Assembly: GCA_002118135.1 (NCBI GenBank)
Contig: BDIU01000299.1
Coordinates: 1-64,000 of the forward strand
DNA length: 64,000 nt
Reading direction: 5' to 3'
Source: Trebouxia sp. TZW2008
Taxonomy: Eukaryota > Chlorophyta > Trebouxiophyceae > Trebouxiales > Trebouxiaceae
Position numbers and translations under genes: made by a program. The notes under the pieces were generated by a model. It was not told the DNA's origin. It was given only the letters and a program-made list of their open reading frames with translations, and ran no database searches. Of this stretch, positions 12,401-22,200 are shown one piece after another. Positions within the stretch are counted from its first letter, which is position 1; every line of letters starts with the position of its first letter.

Positions 12401-15400
12401 TTGCACTGTACAGATTGCCAGTGTCTCCTCCCTCACAAGCCTGGTTCTGCTGAGTATGGCCACAACTTGTCAGCCTGACTATGTTGTGCATGTACGCTGA
12501 CAGACACTGCTTGCACTATGCAGATGACTGGCTTCTCCTGTCTGTCAAGCCGTGGTGTGCAAAGCATGTACAGTCACACAAAATGCTTGCACTAGGCTGG
12601 TTGCTGGCTTCTGCTCTCACACCAGCCTGACTGTGCTGAGCGCAAGCAGTCTGAGTGGCAATCAAGACCAGTGCCTTTGCTGTACAGAGTATTGTCTTCT
12701 GACCTTCTTCTAGTCTGAACAGACTGCACATGTACTGCAACTCAGTGTGCTTGCGCTGTACAGGTTTCTGGCTCCTCACCTCTTTGCAGCATAATCACAT
12801 CGCATGTGCACAAAGATAAACACCACCTGTGCTGTGCAAATTGCTGGTCTCTTCTCTCGCACAAGCCTGGTAGTGCTAAGCATGGGCAGCAACAGCACTA
12901 AAGAATAAAAAACCTTGCTGGCTGTTCACCTCTTGTTTGCCCGACTACGCTGCACAGACAGTTTAGCTGACAGCCCTTGCGTTGTGCAGATTGCTGGTTT
13001 CTCCGCTCTCACAGGCCTGGTTGTGCTAAGCATGGGCAGCAACAGGCTTGCAGAGGCTGCTTCCTTTGAAATGCCAAGCTTGGCGGGCCTCCTTCAGAAT
13101 GGGAGCAGTAATGCGACCACCGCAAGCAGCTCGGAAGCAAGACTGCCAGCTGTGATGTTTCCCCTGTTGCAAGTGCTGAAGCTGCACGGAAACAGCATCA
13201 GGAGCATACAAGGGCTGCAGCTGTATGGCTTCACAAGTGAGTTTCTGTAGCAATGTAACATGCCAAGATGCTTGCACAGCAGAGCTTGAGCGCTACTCCA
13301 AGATGGCCATGTGTAGCGCTCAAAAGACAGTGCGTACCCGCCAATCAGTCCACCAGATAAGCACAACACTGGTGTGTCTACCGGCCTTCTGCTTATCTGG
13401 TGGAATGATTGGCGGCTATGCACTATCTCTTGAGCGCTGCACACCGCCTTCTGGAAACAGCGCTCAAGCTCTGCTGTGCAAGCATCTCATTCCGTTACAA
13501 GCAACAAAGTCAGCAAATGGCACAGAGGGGCAGACGGGCCTTCACAGCGTGCTGTTCTTGTTGCTGCACATTGTGCTGTGCCAGGGAGTGTGACTTGTTT
13601 CTGACCTGACATTCGAGCTGCACTGTCTGCATTGCGCACACGCTGGAGCAATAAATTGAATCTGCACTTGCAACTGCATCATGCATGTGCAGCATGAGTG
13701 CTGCCATTGGCTTGTTTTTAAAGCCCGTTCTGACAAAGACATGTCACATGCAAGACAGACCTGACACAACATGTCACCTCCGTCAGCAATGGCCACTGCC
13801 AGACAGTGCTGAACCGCCGCTGTCGTGTCAGGTCTTCGCAGCTTGGACCTGCATGGCAACAAGCTCACGCGGGTGGACGGCCTTCAAACGCTGCACAGCC
13901 TACGAGAGCTCATCCTCGACCACAACATCCTGAAGTTCCTGGAACCCGGCTGCTTTGCGAGCGTACCGCGGCTCCGTCGTCTCCATTTAGGCCACAACGG
14001 GCTGCGGAGCTTGGCGCACCTGTCGGCTTTGACTCGTCTACAGTACTTGCACATCGGCGCCAACAGGATCACAGAGACGACTGAGCTTGATCGGCTGACA
14101 AGCCTTGTCAGTCTGGCAGAGATCTGGCTGGTCGACAACCTAGTAGCCAAGAAGCAGTGGTACAGAGCGATTCTCCTCAGCAAATGCCGGCATCTCAAGG
14201 TTGACATCCTGACTGCTGCTGCAACAACTACTCCTGCCATTGATCTGTACATGCTGGGCATCTGAGTGTTACATCTGACTCAGCTGACCATGGCATGCAC
14301 AAGTCACCTCACTGGCAAGAAGTTCTGCTTGTTTGCAAGACGCTCTGGCTTTGACATTGTGAGCATGTGCTTGGCAGGGAGGGTCAATTACAGTTGCCAA
14401 AAGGCTGCGCGGTAGATTGTTGTAGTGTGGCCAAGCATGTACATGATAGCAAGATGTATTGCATAAACAATGACCGCACAAACCCACTGCCAAAGGGCCC
14501 ATCAGCTGGACTTGAAGATTTTGATGACCTCCAGCGCACAGCAAGAATGTTGCAAAGGTGTTGAATTTGTCAATCAGTGAAAACTGCTCTGAGCGACACA
14601 CAGCATAGATCAATGCATGTCTGTTCCACAAATTGTTAACAATCATTTAGGGCTCACCAGCTCATTACATGAGCGAACAACAGGCTGATCACCACACTTT
14701 TTCAGAGTCAACATCTCAGTGCAATGTCACAGATGGTGGATGGTCAACTGGTTACTAAAGAGGAGCGCTCTTTCGTGGAGAGCATGCTGCTTAGTGGGGA
14801 TCCCACACCCGAAGGGATGGGTCTGCTGGAGGGTGCTGGCTCTGCTGTGGAATCACAGCGCACCATCAAGATCAACCACTTGAGCTTCAATGATCATGGT
14901 GAGCTATCGTTGTGCATCCAGGGTGCAACAAACTTGAAGCAAAACGTAGTCGCCCCATTGTGTCAGGGCGAGCATGGTGTAATTTCAGGCCCACAGAATG
15001 TATTGAATGCCAGGGACAGGTGTTGGCAGCATAGGGTGGGCGGGCAAATCCCCGCCAACTCCCAAGCCCAAGATGGTTTTGCTTTCCTCCCATTCTTCTT
15101 GCTCATTGATGCCAAGATGCGCATTACCGCTCCCCTTTCTCTTCATCACTACCTTCTCCTTGTTCTGCAGGAGGCTCAGGGGACAACAGCATAGGGTGGG
15201 CGGGGCGACCCCTGTTGACCCCTAGGCCCAAAAGGGCTGACTCACTGCCAGGCGCCTCCTTCAGCAGCAGTGTCACAGCAGCTGTGAAAGACAGTGGAGT
15301 TCCTGCTGTCAGACCCGCAATCTGGTCAAAGTGAGTCTCCTGACTCTCAGCAGATTTGCAGTGTCAGTGTCAGTCAACTCATGGCCTGCTTTGCATTGTC

Positions 15401-16095
15401 AATGCTGGTCAGTCTCACAACCCTGGCAGCTCTTTCGACAGCAGCAGCAGCAGCAGTGTCACAGCAGCTGTGAAGGACAGTCGAGCTGCTGCTGTTAGAC
15501 TTGCAATCTGTTCAACGTGAGTCCACTGACTCTCAGCAGATGTGCACTGTCAACGCCAGTCAACCTTTGACTTGCTGTGCACACTGATGCCAGTCAATTC
15601 AAGTCTTGTTGTGCACTGCTAATGCTGGTCAGCGTCACAACCTTGGCAGCTCCTTCAGCCGCAGCAGCAGTGTCACAGCAGCTGTGAAAGACATTGGAGT
15701 TCTTCCTGTCAGACCTGCAATCTGGTGAAGTGACACCCACTTCCTCTCAGCATTTTTGCAGTGTCTGTGGTTTTCACGCAATATGGCATCCTTGCAAGCA
15801 ACATAATGCATCAAGCTTGGCACCTAGCATCATTTGATGTGACCAGATTCTTAGGCCTTCTTGTACACGCAGGTTTGGAGTGACCAGCTATTCCAAGCAA
15901 GGGCTGAACAGCGTTATTCCTGAGGTGTCACGTGGGGAGATCAGAAGGGGTTCTGCCAGCAGGCAGGGGCCCAGACTGTTGCAGGAAGCCACAGAGGCTG
16001 CATCACGTTCCATTGTGCCAATCAAGTCAAACAACTGGGATGTCATGACTCGCTTGGGAATGCTGCCAGGAGGCGTTAGACGAGCCACACAGTGA
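414..16095 (+). CDS. LRRC9: LRRC9-like leucine-rich-repeat protein (ciliary), about 23 exons
   Basis: Exons by eye: 414-486, 549-652, 724-777, 886-1062, 2191-2367, 3916-4191, 4903-5085, 5307-5416, 5748-5912, 6221-6521, 7241-7400, 7751-8124, 8593-8760, 9387-9690, 10167-10360, 10693-10849, 11204-11385, 12074-12310, 12990-13236, 13832-14199, 14733-14898, 15171-15330, 15873-16095. All phases join and give 1519 residues, close to vertebrate LRRC9 (about 1450). The N-terminal SDS22-type LRRs (e.g. LYLYSNQISAIQG) are followed by the LRRC9 pattern LCNYATYAAVHLPTLRTLD and KKKMYYNMRI. A helical, poorly conserved middle follows, then LLPEYIAEV, then three more LRR blocks including DDYRLYTVYHLRKLKVLDG and GHSHF. 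The C-terminus is basic. LRRC9 is an axoneme-associated scaffold in ciliated species. It is constitutively predicted, with no enzyme motif. Several introns hold decayed exon copies, listed separately. The least certain parts are exons 3, 10 and 22. Confidence 0.85.
1063..1790 (+). repeat. Degenerate copies of LRRC9 exon 4 and its donor
   Basis: The intron after exon 4 repeats pieces of that exon. The clearest copies are at about 1310-1375 (CTGTACAGCAACCGG then TTCAAGGCTTGG) and 1445-1520 (CGCCTGTACCTGCACAGC then TTTCACAGCTTGAGGTGCTG). Shorter scraps lie around 1160 and 1620-1760. Reading frames are broken, so these are not LRR-coding exons. They resemble repeated duplication of the exon-intron junction followed by decay. 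Confidence 0.75.
3060..3260. repeat. Polypyrimidine tract and CTG triplet run
   Basis: Within the LRRC9 intron between exons 5 and 6, a T/C-rich stretch (about 3062-3145) passes into an interrupted CTG/CTGCTG run (about 3160-3200). It is low complexity with no coding signal. Confidence 0.8.
3698..3880 (+). repeat. Degenerate copy of LRRC9 exon 6 (5' half)
   Basis: The stretch beginning GTATGGCATCTGGCAAG parallels the true exon 6 start at 3916 (GTGTGGCATCTGGCAAG). It keeps the GACCCAGATTGGGGAGCC segment, then an altered copy of the CTACG..GCAGCC part. A premature frame break makes it non-coding. It lies immediately before the real exon. Confidence 0.8.
4731..4830 (+). repeat. Degenerate copy of LRRC9 exon 7 (5' half)
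   Basis: The segment starting GCACACCTGGCGCCACTG is nearly identical to the start of exon 7 at 4903 for about 70 bases, including its TGGCATGCAG acceptor. It then ends near AGATGAGTATAAATGCC, where the real exon continues. The high identity suggests a recent duplication. Which of the two acceptors is used should be tested, but only the second leads into a full open exon. Confidence 0.85.
7153..7555 (+). repeat. Fragments of LRRC9 exon 11 on both sides of it
   Basis: Before the exon (7241-7400), a fragment at about 7150-7195 reads CAGGTGGTCCCCAATAACC and imitates the exon start. After it, 7490-7555 repeats the 3' part (CTTGTCTGCTGCCACAGTAC, then GTCACCCTGGAGCACGGACTGG). The frame of the downstream copy is broken by a stop (CATAGTTGA). 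Confidence 0.75.
8939..9120 (+). repeat. Dispersed repeat family A (TAAGGACA-rich), copy 1
   Basis: This roughly 170-base segment has several TAAGGACA motifs, a GGCACCT..CAGTAAGGACAA core and a GTTACAACGAGAAGTCATTGTG end. It matches 48606-48775 on the same strand and 53415-53560 on the opposite strand. Copies sit in introns of unrelated genes, so this is an interspersed element. No coding capacity or terminal repeats are evident. Confidence 0.7.
9232..9292 (-). repeat. Dispersed repeat family B, copy 1
   Basis: The core GGCTCAGCAGGCCCAGCTAG followed by a CAATCAACCGTCTCCAACCAG-like end also occurs at 51383-51455 in the same orientation. It occurs in reverse complement at 27238-27320 and 49935-50020. 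A small SINE- or MITE-like element is possible. I did not recognise a family. Confidence 0.65.
9681..10064 (+). repeat. 48-bp minisatellite grown from the LRRC9 exon 15 splice donor
   Basis: Eight head-to-tail units of about 48 bases start TCAACTCTTGGTAAAC and continue CACTCCAAGCTGTTGGGATT. The first unit spans the end of LRRC9 exon 15 and its donor. Units 2, 4 and 8 also keep a GTAAA-type donor, while units 3, 5, 6 and 7 have lost it (GATAAA or a similar change). This is a coding-edge junction amplified into the intron. Confidence 0.9.
11730..12024 (+). repeat. Duplicated block of LRRC9 exons 17-18
   Basis: A second copy of the end of exon 17 (GTGTACCATCTGCGGAA at about 11742) is followed by an intron and a close copy of exon 18 (about 11875-12020). 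That copy includes GCAGCTAGCCGCAAC and GAGCGAGTTGGGCACAGCCA. The copy of exon 18 has a damaged start and ends in a TAG. The true exon 18 begins at 12074. The unit therefore duplicated exon edge, intron and exon start together. Confidence 0.85.
12330..12985 (+). repeat. About six decayed copies of the LRRC9 exon 19 acceptor region
   Basis: The true exon (12990) starts ATTGCTGGTTTCTCCGCTC and continues CTGGTTGTGCTAAGCATGGG. Imitations occur near 12345, 12410, 12520, 12595, 12700 and 12835, each with CTTGCACTGTACAG-, CTTCTCCTCTC- and TGTGCTGAGC-like blocks. The spacing is irregular (60-130 bases) and frames are lost. The copy at 12835-12895 is the closest to the real exon. Confidence 0.8.
15425..15745 (+). 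repeat. Two copies of the LRRC9 exon 22 3' edge
   Basis: The exon 22 end (GTGTCACAGCAGCTGTGAAA, then TCTGGTCAAAGTGAGT) is repeated at about 15440-15520, with a GTGAGT donor kept, and at about 15655-15735, with the donor altered to GTGACA. CAGCAG triplets are expanded in the copies. None of the copies is followed by a matching new exon. Confidence 0.85.
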
Positions 16096-16678
16096 CTGGG
16101 TCTATAGGCTGCTGCCATAAGGATGCATGCTTATGATTACGTAATTATATATAAGTAAACGTATATATAATTATACCATATGGTGTTGCAGCGGCTATGC
16201 TGGTGACAGTTGCCACCTGTCAATGTTATGGCATGGCGTGGGATGTGTTGGCAGAAAGCATGCCCACAATGCAAGTCCCCAGCCTTTGCAATCGCTAACC
16301 TTAATGATGTACATTTGCAGCATTTCATTTGGAGCAGAGTGGACTCTAGTCTAGCCATACATTGGCAGTGAAGTGCTCTCAAATCAATTTTGGCTGATCT
16401 GGACTGTATCGCATGGTAAACGCTGCCTAAAGCCTTTTGGCAGTGCCATGAGAAACAACAAGCTAAGCATTTTTGTACGCTTTGGGTCAGTGAAGGCCTC
16501 TTGCCAGATATTGAAAGTAAGTCGATGTCTTTAAACGTCTGCTCTGACGCTTAGCGTTTACGTTAGGGCGCTTGCGCTCAATCGCCCTGCCTCAGCTACA
16601 CCTTCAGTGCAAGGATCCTTGACAAGTGTTGGTGGTAACTTGAACGCCAGGCGCATAAACCCAGTCTGAACACATGAA
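16096..16678. other. Intergenic region between LRRC9 and ATG101
   Basis: The two genes are co-directional. An A/T-rich, partly palindromic block (about 16136-16182; ATTATATATAAGTAAACG) lies shortly after the LRRC9 stop and may serve as its 3' end signal. The last 100 bases before ATG101 are T/C-rich with GCGTTTACG-like motifs. No gene was seen. Confidence 0.4.
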
Positions 16679-18816
16679 ATGTCCAATTGCGAGGTGACGA
16701 AGCTGCCTGTGCTGGTGAGGCTCGCTGCGATGTCCCTGCTTTATTGTGTACCGTAGTGATCTTACACGTCTCAAGGGCTTTGTCCGGTGTCGCGCAGGAA
16801 GTTGAGCAGCATCAAGCAAGAGAAGTGCTTCGCTGTAAGTTTTGTTACCTGCATCCGTTCTGCCCGCGTCGCTATCGCTGACGGCGATCCACACATCGCC
16901 TCTGCAGGCTTACTGCACACGATAATCTTCAGCCGGGCTCTTGGCCCTGTGAAACCGCAAGAGGAAGATTCGGAGATCTTTGATATCACATACGTAGGCT
17001 ATATGCCCCACCTTGCATACGCACACTTGCGGCAGATGGAATCCAGCACATATTGTTGCTGCAGGTCACCTGTGGAAGTGCTCTTGTTCAGTCAAAGATA
17101 GAAGACGGCATTGATCGTTTTCAAAGCTGGGTGGACAAGCATAGCGACAAAAGAGGACAGGTAATCAACCAACTGCCGTTGTGTTGCTGGCTGATTGCTG
17201 TTTGTAGCCCTCCTAGCAACCTGCTCGCATGCACACAGGTCTGTCTTCAATTTTACGAGAAGCGCCAGAAGCCTGGTGGCTGGTTTGGCAGACAAGAAGA
17301 GCGCTTGTACTGGGAACAGTGGTAAGACACTGCAGTATGATGTATCAGATTACCAGCACTTGATGCAAGCAGATGTTGCAAGGACAACATCAGCAATGTC
17401 GATGCTTGCACCATCATTCACGTCCTGCATTCCACAAAACTGGCAGAACCACTATCCCTAAGACCTCTGAGCAGAAAACTTTGCTTGGTGGAATCATCCG
17501 TATCTGTGATAAGGCTATGCAGCACCTGCACCGTATGACAGATATGGATGATTCTACCAAGCACAGGTTTCTGCTCAGAGGTCTCAGGGATAGCGATTTT
17601 CCCAGGTTTGTGGTAGTTCATCCATCACAGCCTGGAAAGTTGCAGGGGCATTGCACAGACCAAACCTGAGCACCCTGAAATGATACAAACCAGTATGAGT
17701 CCTGAAGATTGTCTTTGGGACATCCTCCTCTGTTATCCTAATCTGATGATACCCACTCTGCAAATCCAGAGAACTGAATCCCTTGTCAGTTTTGAGATCC
17801 ACCATAGAAAGCGCAGAAATCCTCAAATCCCTAAACCCTGCAATCTAACCAAATCCCTTAACAAACATGAAATTGTATTTTTTTGGGTCTTTCCAACCCT
17901 AGCGACTGATCCCCAATAAGCTATAATGTCAGGCATGATTCACACCCAGTATCCTCTGCAGTGCAGCGGTTTGATGCATGGGCCAGTTTGTGTGCTGCTC
18001 TCAGGATCATCGAGCTTGCCACTGTCGAACCTCAGATCAGCCTGCACGAACAGAACTCCCTCACACCAGCGTCAGGTATGTCTGCGCAGATTCTGGACAT
18101 GAGCACATGCAATACAGTCTTGGACCTTTTGCATTCTGGATGTGTAACGTGTCAGACTTGTTTGCCCATGTGTCGTAAATGGTTCATTGGCTGCAGCCAT
18201 TGCTGCATTGTGGGCGCTCCTTAGATTCTGGCTTGAACCATATGTGCAACACAATGTGAGCATGATTGGGGTCTGCAACTGCTTGGAGATGGGTGTGCAA
18301 AGAAGGAGAAGCCGTGTCAAACATTGCATCATGTTGTGCATGGTTTGCAGTGAGAGCTAGGCGCCACGCAAAGCTCCAGGGTGCTGTTGAAGAGGCACTA
18401 CTAGCCATCATCTGTGCTGTGAACGACAAGAAGGATCACATACCGCCAGTTGTTTCACCTCACCTGGTTACCTTTCCGTTTGACATCACTGTTGCTGGGT
18501 GAGTCAGCTGCAGCACACACTTATCTGCATGACCTGTCTGCAAGGTTCAGTGACTATCGCTGCATGGACATGTTAAGATTTGACCTGATCTCCAGCCAAA
18601 GCTTTTGACCTTGTCTGATCTGTCTGATCTGGCCCTTGACTTACTGTCAATGCGTGTACATTTGTTGAGCTGATGGCCTATTTGTGTTCATGGCTGCTAC
18701 CACTGTGACAGCTAAGTATTCATTGATACATGTGCAGGGAGGGAGGGTCTCCTTTTGGTCTGGACACTGTGAAACGAATGCTTATGCACACCCGGCCCCC
18801 ACCCGTGCTCTCCTAA
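16679..18816 (+). CDS. ATG101: Autophagy-related protein 101 (plant type)
   Basis: ATG101 is the HORMA-fold subunit that stabilises ATG13 in the ATG1/ULK kinase complex starting autophagosome formation in the cytosol. Exons seen: 16679-16714 ([12 protein letters not shown]), 16798-16834 ([12 protein letters not shown]), 16908-16993 (ILHT-like [12 protein letters not shown] and FDITY), 17065-17160 ([18 protein letters not shown]), 17239-17321 ([20 protein letters not shown]), 18351-18498 ([16 protein letters not shown]) and 18738-18816 ([12 protein letters not shown], stop TAA). The order and spacing match plant ATG101 well. One or more middle exons between 17321 and 18351, which should enter after the second base of a Trp codon, could not be placed. 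That 1-kb intron carries a retrotransposon fragment and an inverted repeat. The gene is probably functional, but a disrupted middle cannot be excluded. Confidence 0.85.
17420..17630. repeat. Imperfect inverted repeat with roughly 100-base arms
   Basis: The left arm (about 17420-17520) and right arm (about 17525-17630) are reverse complements. For example, ATCCCTAAGACCTCTGAGCA pairs with TGCTCAGAGGTCTCAGGGAT. Only a few bases separate the arms, so RNA or single-stranded DNA could form a long hairpin. The right arm includes the end of the reverse-transcriptase fragment, so the palindrome probably arose from inverted duplication of a retroelement piece. Confidence 0.85.
17605..17826 (-). mobile_element. 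Ty3/gypsy-type reverse transcriptase fragment
   Basis: On the minus strand, inside the ATG101 intron, about 60 residues match the palm region of Ty3/gypsy reverse transcriptases: [20 protein letters not shown], then [20 protein letters not shown]. The sequence ends before the catalytic YxDD box where the inverted repeat begins, and no integrase, protease or LTR is visible. It is a dead fragment. The neighbouring 17800-17905 segment recurs at 52125-52235, which suggests both come from the same element family. Confidence 0.8.
17800..17905 (-). repeat. Dispersed repeat family C, copy 1
   Basis: The stretch beginning CCACCATAGAAAGCGCAGAA, with CCTCAAATCCCTAAACCC and AAATTGTATTTTTTTGGG blocks, has a diverged partner at 52125-52235 (CCACCATAGAAAGCACAAAA, then CAAACAAAAATAAAATTGCA). 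It lies next to the reverse-transcriptase fragment and may be part of the same retroelement. Confidence 0.6.
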
Positions 18817-19201
18817 GCAACCTGCTGTCAGCTTGCATCAGAGCCAATCTTTTCTCCCAGCCAGTCTCCACATCAGGGCTCAATCCAATCTTAGGCCAGC
18901 TGGCCTCAAGGGCCACTGGTTGTGCCACTTGACTCTCTAGTGGCTATTTAAGCTGCCGACGTCCCTTTGTTCTGAAGGATACCTGGTTGCAGCAAGCTCA
19001 ACTATACCATTCCAGCAGCACAGTTTTTCGCACAGGCCAGAGCTTCATCACGGCGACATAAAAATTTCCAACTGCTGTTCTCAGACAGCTGGCCTGCTGT
19101 GTTGTGAGTTACAGCGCCACTCCATTGTTTCAGCTGAGTGGTGTGGTTCACCAGATTTGCCACGGCTGACCTAGTCTGCCCAGCATGCTCAGCAGCAGTA
19201 C
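18817..19201. other. Intergenic region between ATG101 and the phosphatase gene
   Basis: The flanking genes are both on the plus strand. The 385 bases are C/T-rich after the ATG101 stop and show no conserved coding signal. An upstream non-coding or short coding exon of the phosphatase could lie here. The CAGTACATG just before its predicted start would fit an acceptor. Confidence 0.3.
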
Positions 19202-22200
19202 ATGAATCTGCTGAGGAAGTTCAAGAAGAAGATGTCCCTTGGAGGAACGGGTAACAGCCCCCGACCTGCCCTCAGGCCCAGCCCTGCCCTCAAAGCTGCC
19301 CTGGATATCATCTCTGACAAGCTTGCAGACCGTGGCAAGGTAAGAAGTGCAGTATTGCCAATGGTTTCACTGTTGACCATGTGTTTCTTGGCATATAGCT
19401 CTGTGCTGTGACAACGTAAATAAGGCATTGTCAGGGCTTGCAATGATCCTTGTAATGCCAATTTCCAAGAGCTTTGAGGAGGCATGCATCATGCTTCTGC
19501 TCTCAGTGTGCTATAGTGATTTTACAAAGATTGCTGTGCATGAGGTTAACAGGCAATCTATCCAGGCATACATGTTGTATATCAAGCCAAAAGTTGTGGA
19601 GCTTTGCATGCAATGCTGAGCTTCAATAATTAACAGCTGTGCCCTGCTTGTGCTGTTGTACTCTCCTGCAGGCCATTGCGTATGAACTTGACAGACAGAC
19701 ATTCTCCTAAGTCAGACTGGAACGCTCAAGAGCTCTCAGCTGCTAACTCTCAGGCAAACCGCTACGTCAATGTGGTCCCTTTTGATCAGAACAGAGTGGT
19801 TTTGCACAGCAGCACATCCAACTGCATCAGTGCAAGCCTAATGACCAAGTGTGCTGTTGTACTCTCCTGCAGGTCATCAGGTATGAGTTTGACAGACTGA
19901 GAAATTTTCCTGAGTCAGACTGGCATGCTCAAGAGCTCTCAGCCGCCGCTGCTAAACCTCAGGCAAACCGCTGCGTCAGTGTGATTCCCTTTGACTAGAA
20001 CCAAGTGGTCTTGCACAGCAGCGTCTCTGACTACATCGATGTAAGCCTGATGATCAAGCGTTCTGTTTTGCTTTACTGCAGGTCATTGCATATGAGTTTG
20101 ACAGGCTGAGACAGTTTCCCGAGTCAGACTGCAACGCTCAGGAGCTCTCAGCTGCCGCTGCTAACCCTCAGGCAAACCGCTATGTCAATGTGGTCCCATT
20201 TGACCAGAACAGGGTGGTCTTGCACAGCAGCCCATCTGACTACATCAATGCCAGTTTGATGACCAGCAAGGAAGGGACTGTTCCGGAATGGTCCTACATT
20301 GCCACGCAAGGACCTCTGCCGCACACAGTGGGGCAGTTCTGGCAGATGTGCCTTGAGAAAAGGAGCGCTGTCATTGTCATGCTAACACGTACATGGGTGA
20401 GCTGCCTGCTGAGCTACACCAAGAGAAAAAAAACATCAATCTATGTCATCCTGCTTGAAATGCCTTTGTCTCACATGTGGCAACTGCCGCTTGGCCAGTC
20501 ATGACTTGCTTGCTCCTTATATACCATAGTGGTTAGCAGGCAGATCACCCGTGAGCAATGTGTCAGCAATTTAGGGGCATGACAACGTCAGCAAAATTCG
20601 CATCAACGTGATGTCATTGCTTCCATGACTACAACAGCAGTCTCATGTGCATACTGCTAACACAGGTCTCGCTTATAAAAGGTAGACTGCTCATTCATAT
20701 GCTAGGTGTGTGTTGCTTCAACCCCGTCTTGCCAAGCTGACTTGTTTCGAGGGTTCGAACAAGGACAGATTGGCTGGGTGGTGACAGCCTTGGTTGTTTC
20801 GAAATCTGCATGCATACCTGTTCAGGCCAATCATGGCCGCTCGATACAGACAAGCAGTTCTCAATCTGTTTCAGTGCTGCCAGCATGCAAATGGAAGTAC
20901 TGGCAATAGGCTGATCAATGCCTCACTGCATTCTTGAGCTTGTAGCAGACTTGCATGCAGTACTGGCAACAAGCTAAGCAACATAACGTGGCGTCGATTG
21001 GTCTGTTGCAAGCATGGCACGAATACTTGTATACATTGGCGAAAGAGGGCCTTCAGAGCATTGTTAGCAGAAAAGCCTGTGATGCTTGCAAGCCAAATAG
21101 GCTCATGAGCCTGCAGGTGAATGCACCTGTCAATCTTGTTGAGTGCAAAGCATCCATTGCTAGTCAATCATTGCGTGCCTGCAAGGCAAATGGGTTGATG
21201 CGCATGTGGATGCATGCGTGCAGAGGTCAACATGCTTGATCTTCAAAGCATCTTCACCTGGTCGATGATTGGAATGCTTACAACCCAAATGCTTTCATGG
21301 GCAGGTAGGTGATTGCACATGTTGATCAGAATACAATTCCAACTCTACTGACTTTTCTGCCTCTCCTGTGTGTGAAAAACCAGCCGCTCTTCTTGTATTC
21401 TACTTGACTCCTGCTCTTCTCAAGTTTCTTGTAATCTTTTGCAGGAAAAGCAAACTGAGAAATGTGCTCAGTACTTTCCCCTTCACCTTGATGAAGAAGT
21501 AGAGTATGGGTCACCCAAAAGGGCGATATCTGTCCGTGTGGCAGCCATTCGAGATCTGGATGCAGACATTTGCCAGCGGGACCTTGTCCTCACAGACTCA
21601 CAGACAGACTCTCAGCATCAAGTCAGTCACTATCACTATCACAGGTCTGTTCTAGCCCTTCGTTGATTTTGTTTTGCTTTCGTGTCTTCCGAGCTTGCTT
21701 CCAGCTGTACGAGTGGTCTGGTGCAGCCTGCCATGCACTGAGACCCCATTCATTGCTGCCAGCAACAGCTACAAGCTTGATTACACAGAATTGCATATAG
21801 ACGCTCAGCAGTAGGTCAGCCCCTATCATCATCACCGGTGAGAGTCAGCCCTGGGTGAGATGGATTTCTTCGGTTTTCCCCAATCTGGGTTCCACCTCAT
21901 GGTCTGACGCAACCTCTCAAGCATGCACACGATTTCATCGTTAATAGCAGCAAAGAGGACCCTATTCTCATAGACTAGTAACCCTGCAGACAGCTGCACA
22001 GCATCAAGTCCATCACTAGCTTGAGCAACTCCCAAATGCATGCCAAGTTGGTGTCTGCAGCAGATCTTTGATTTGTTGGCGGGACAGTTGAGCAGTTGAA
22101 TGAATGGCAGTGGGAGCAGTGCACAACTCAGTGTATAGCCTTTTGATGCTTCCAGTGTCCAGCAGCAGGCTAGGCTACAACAAACAGCATGGGTCACATA

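Noticed and set aside
16136..16182. AT-rich block as a replication origin
   Set aside because: It is a short run of TA-rich sequence just after a stop codon, and a 3' end signal is at least as likely. There is no other support.
17960..18076. Candidate ATG101 middle exon (117 bases after CTCTGCAG)
   Set aside because: In the required phase it hits a stop or leaves in the wrong phase, and no frame resembles ATG101.
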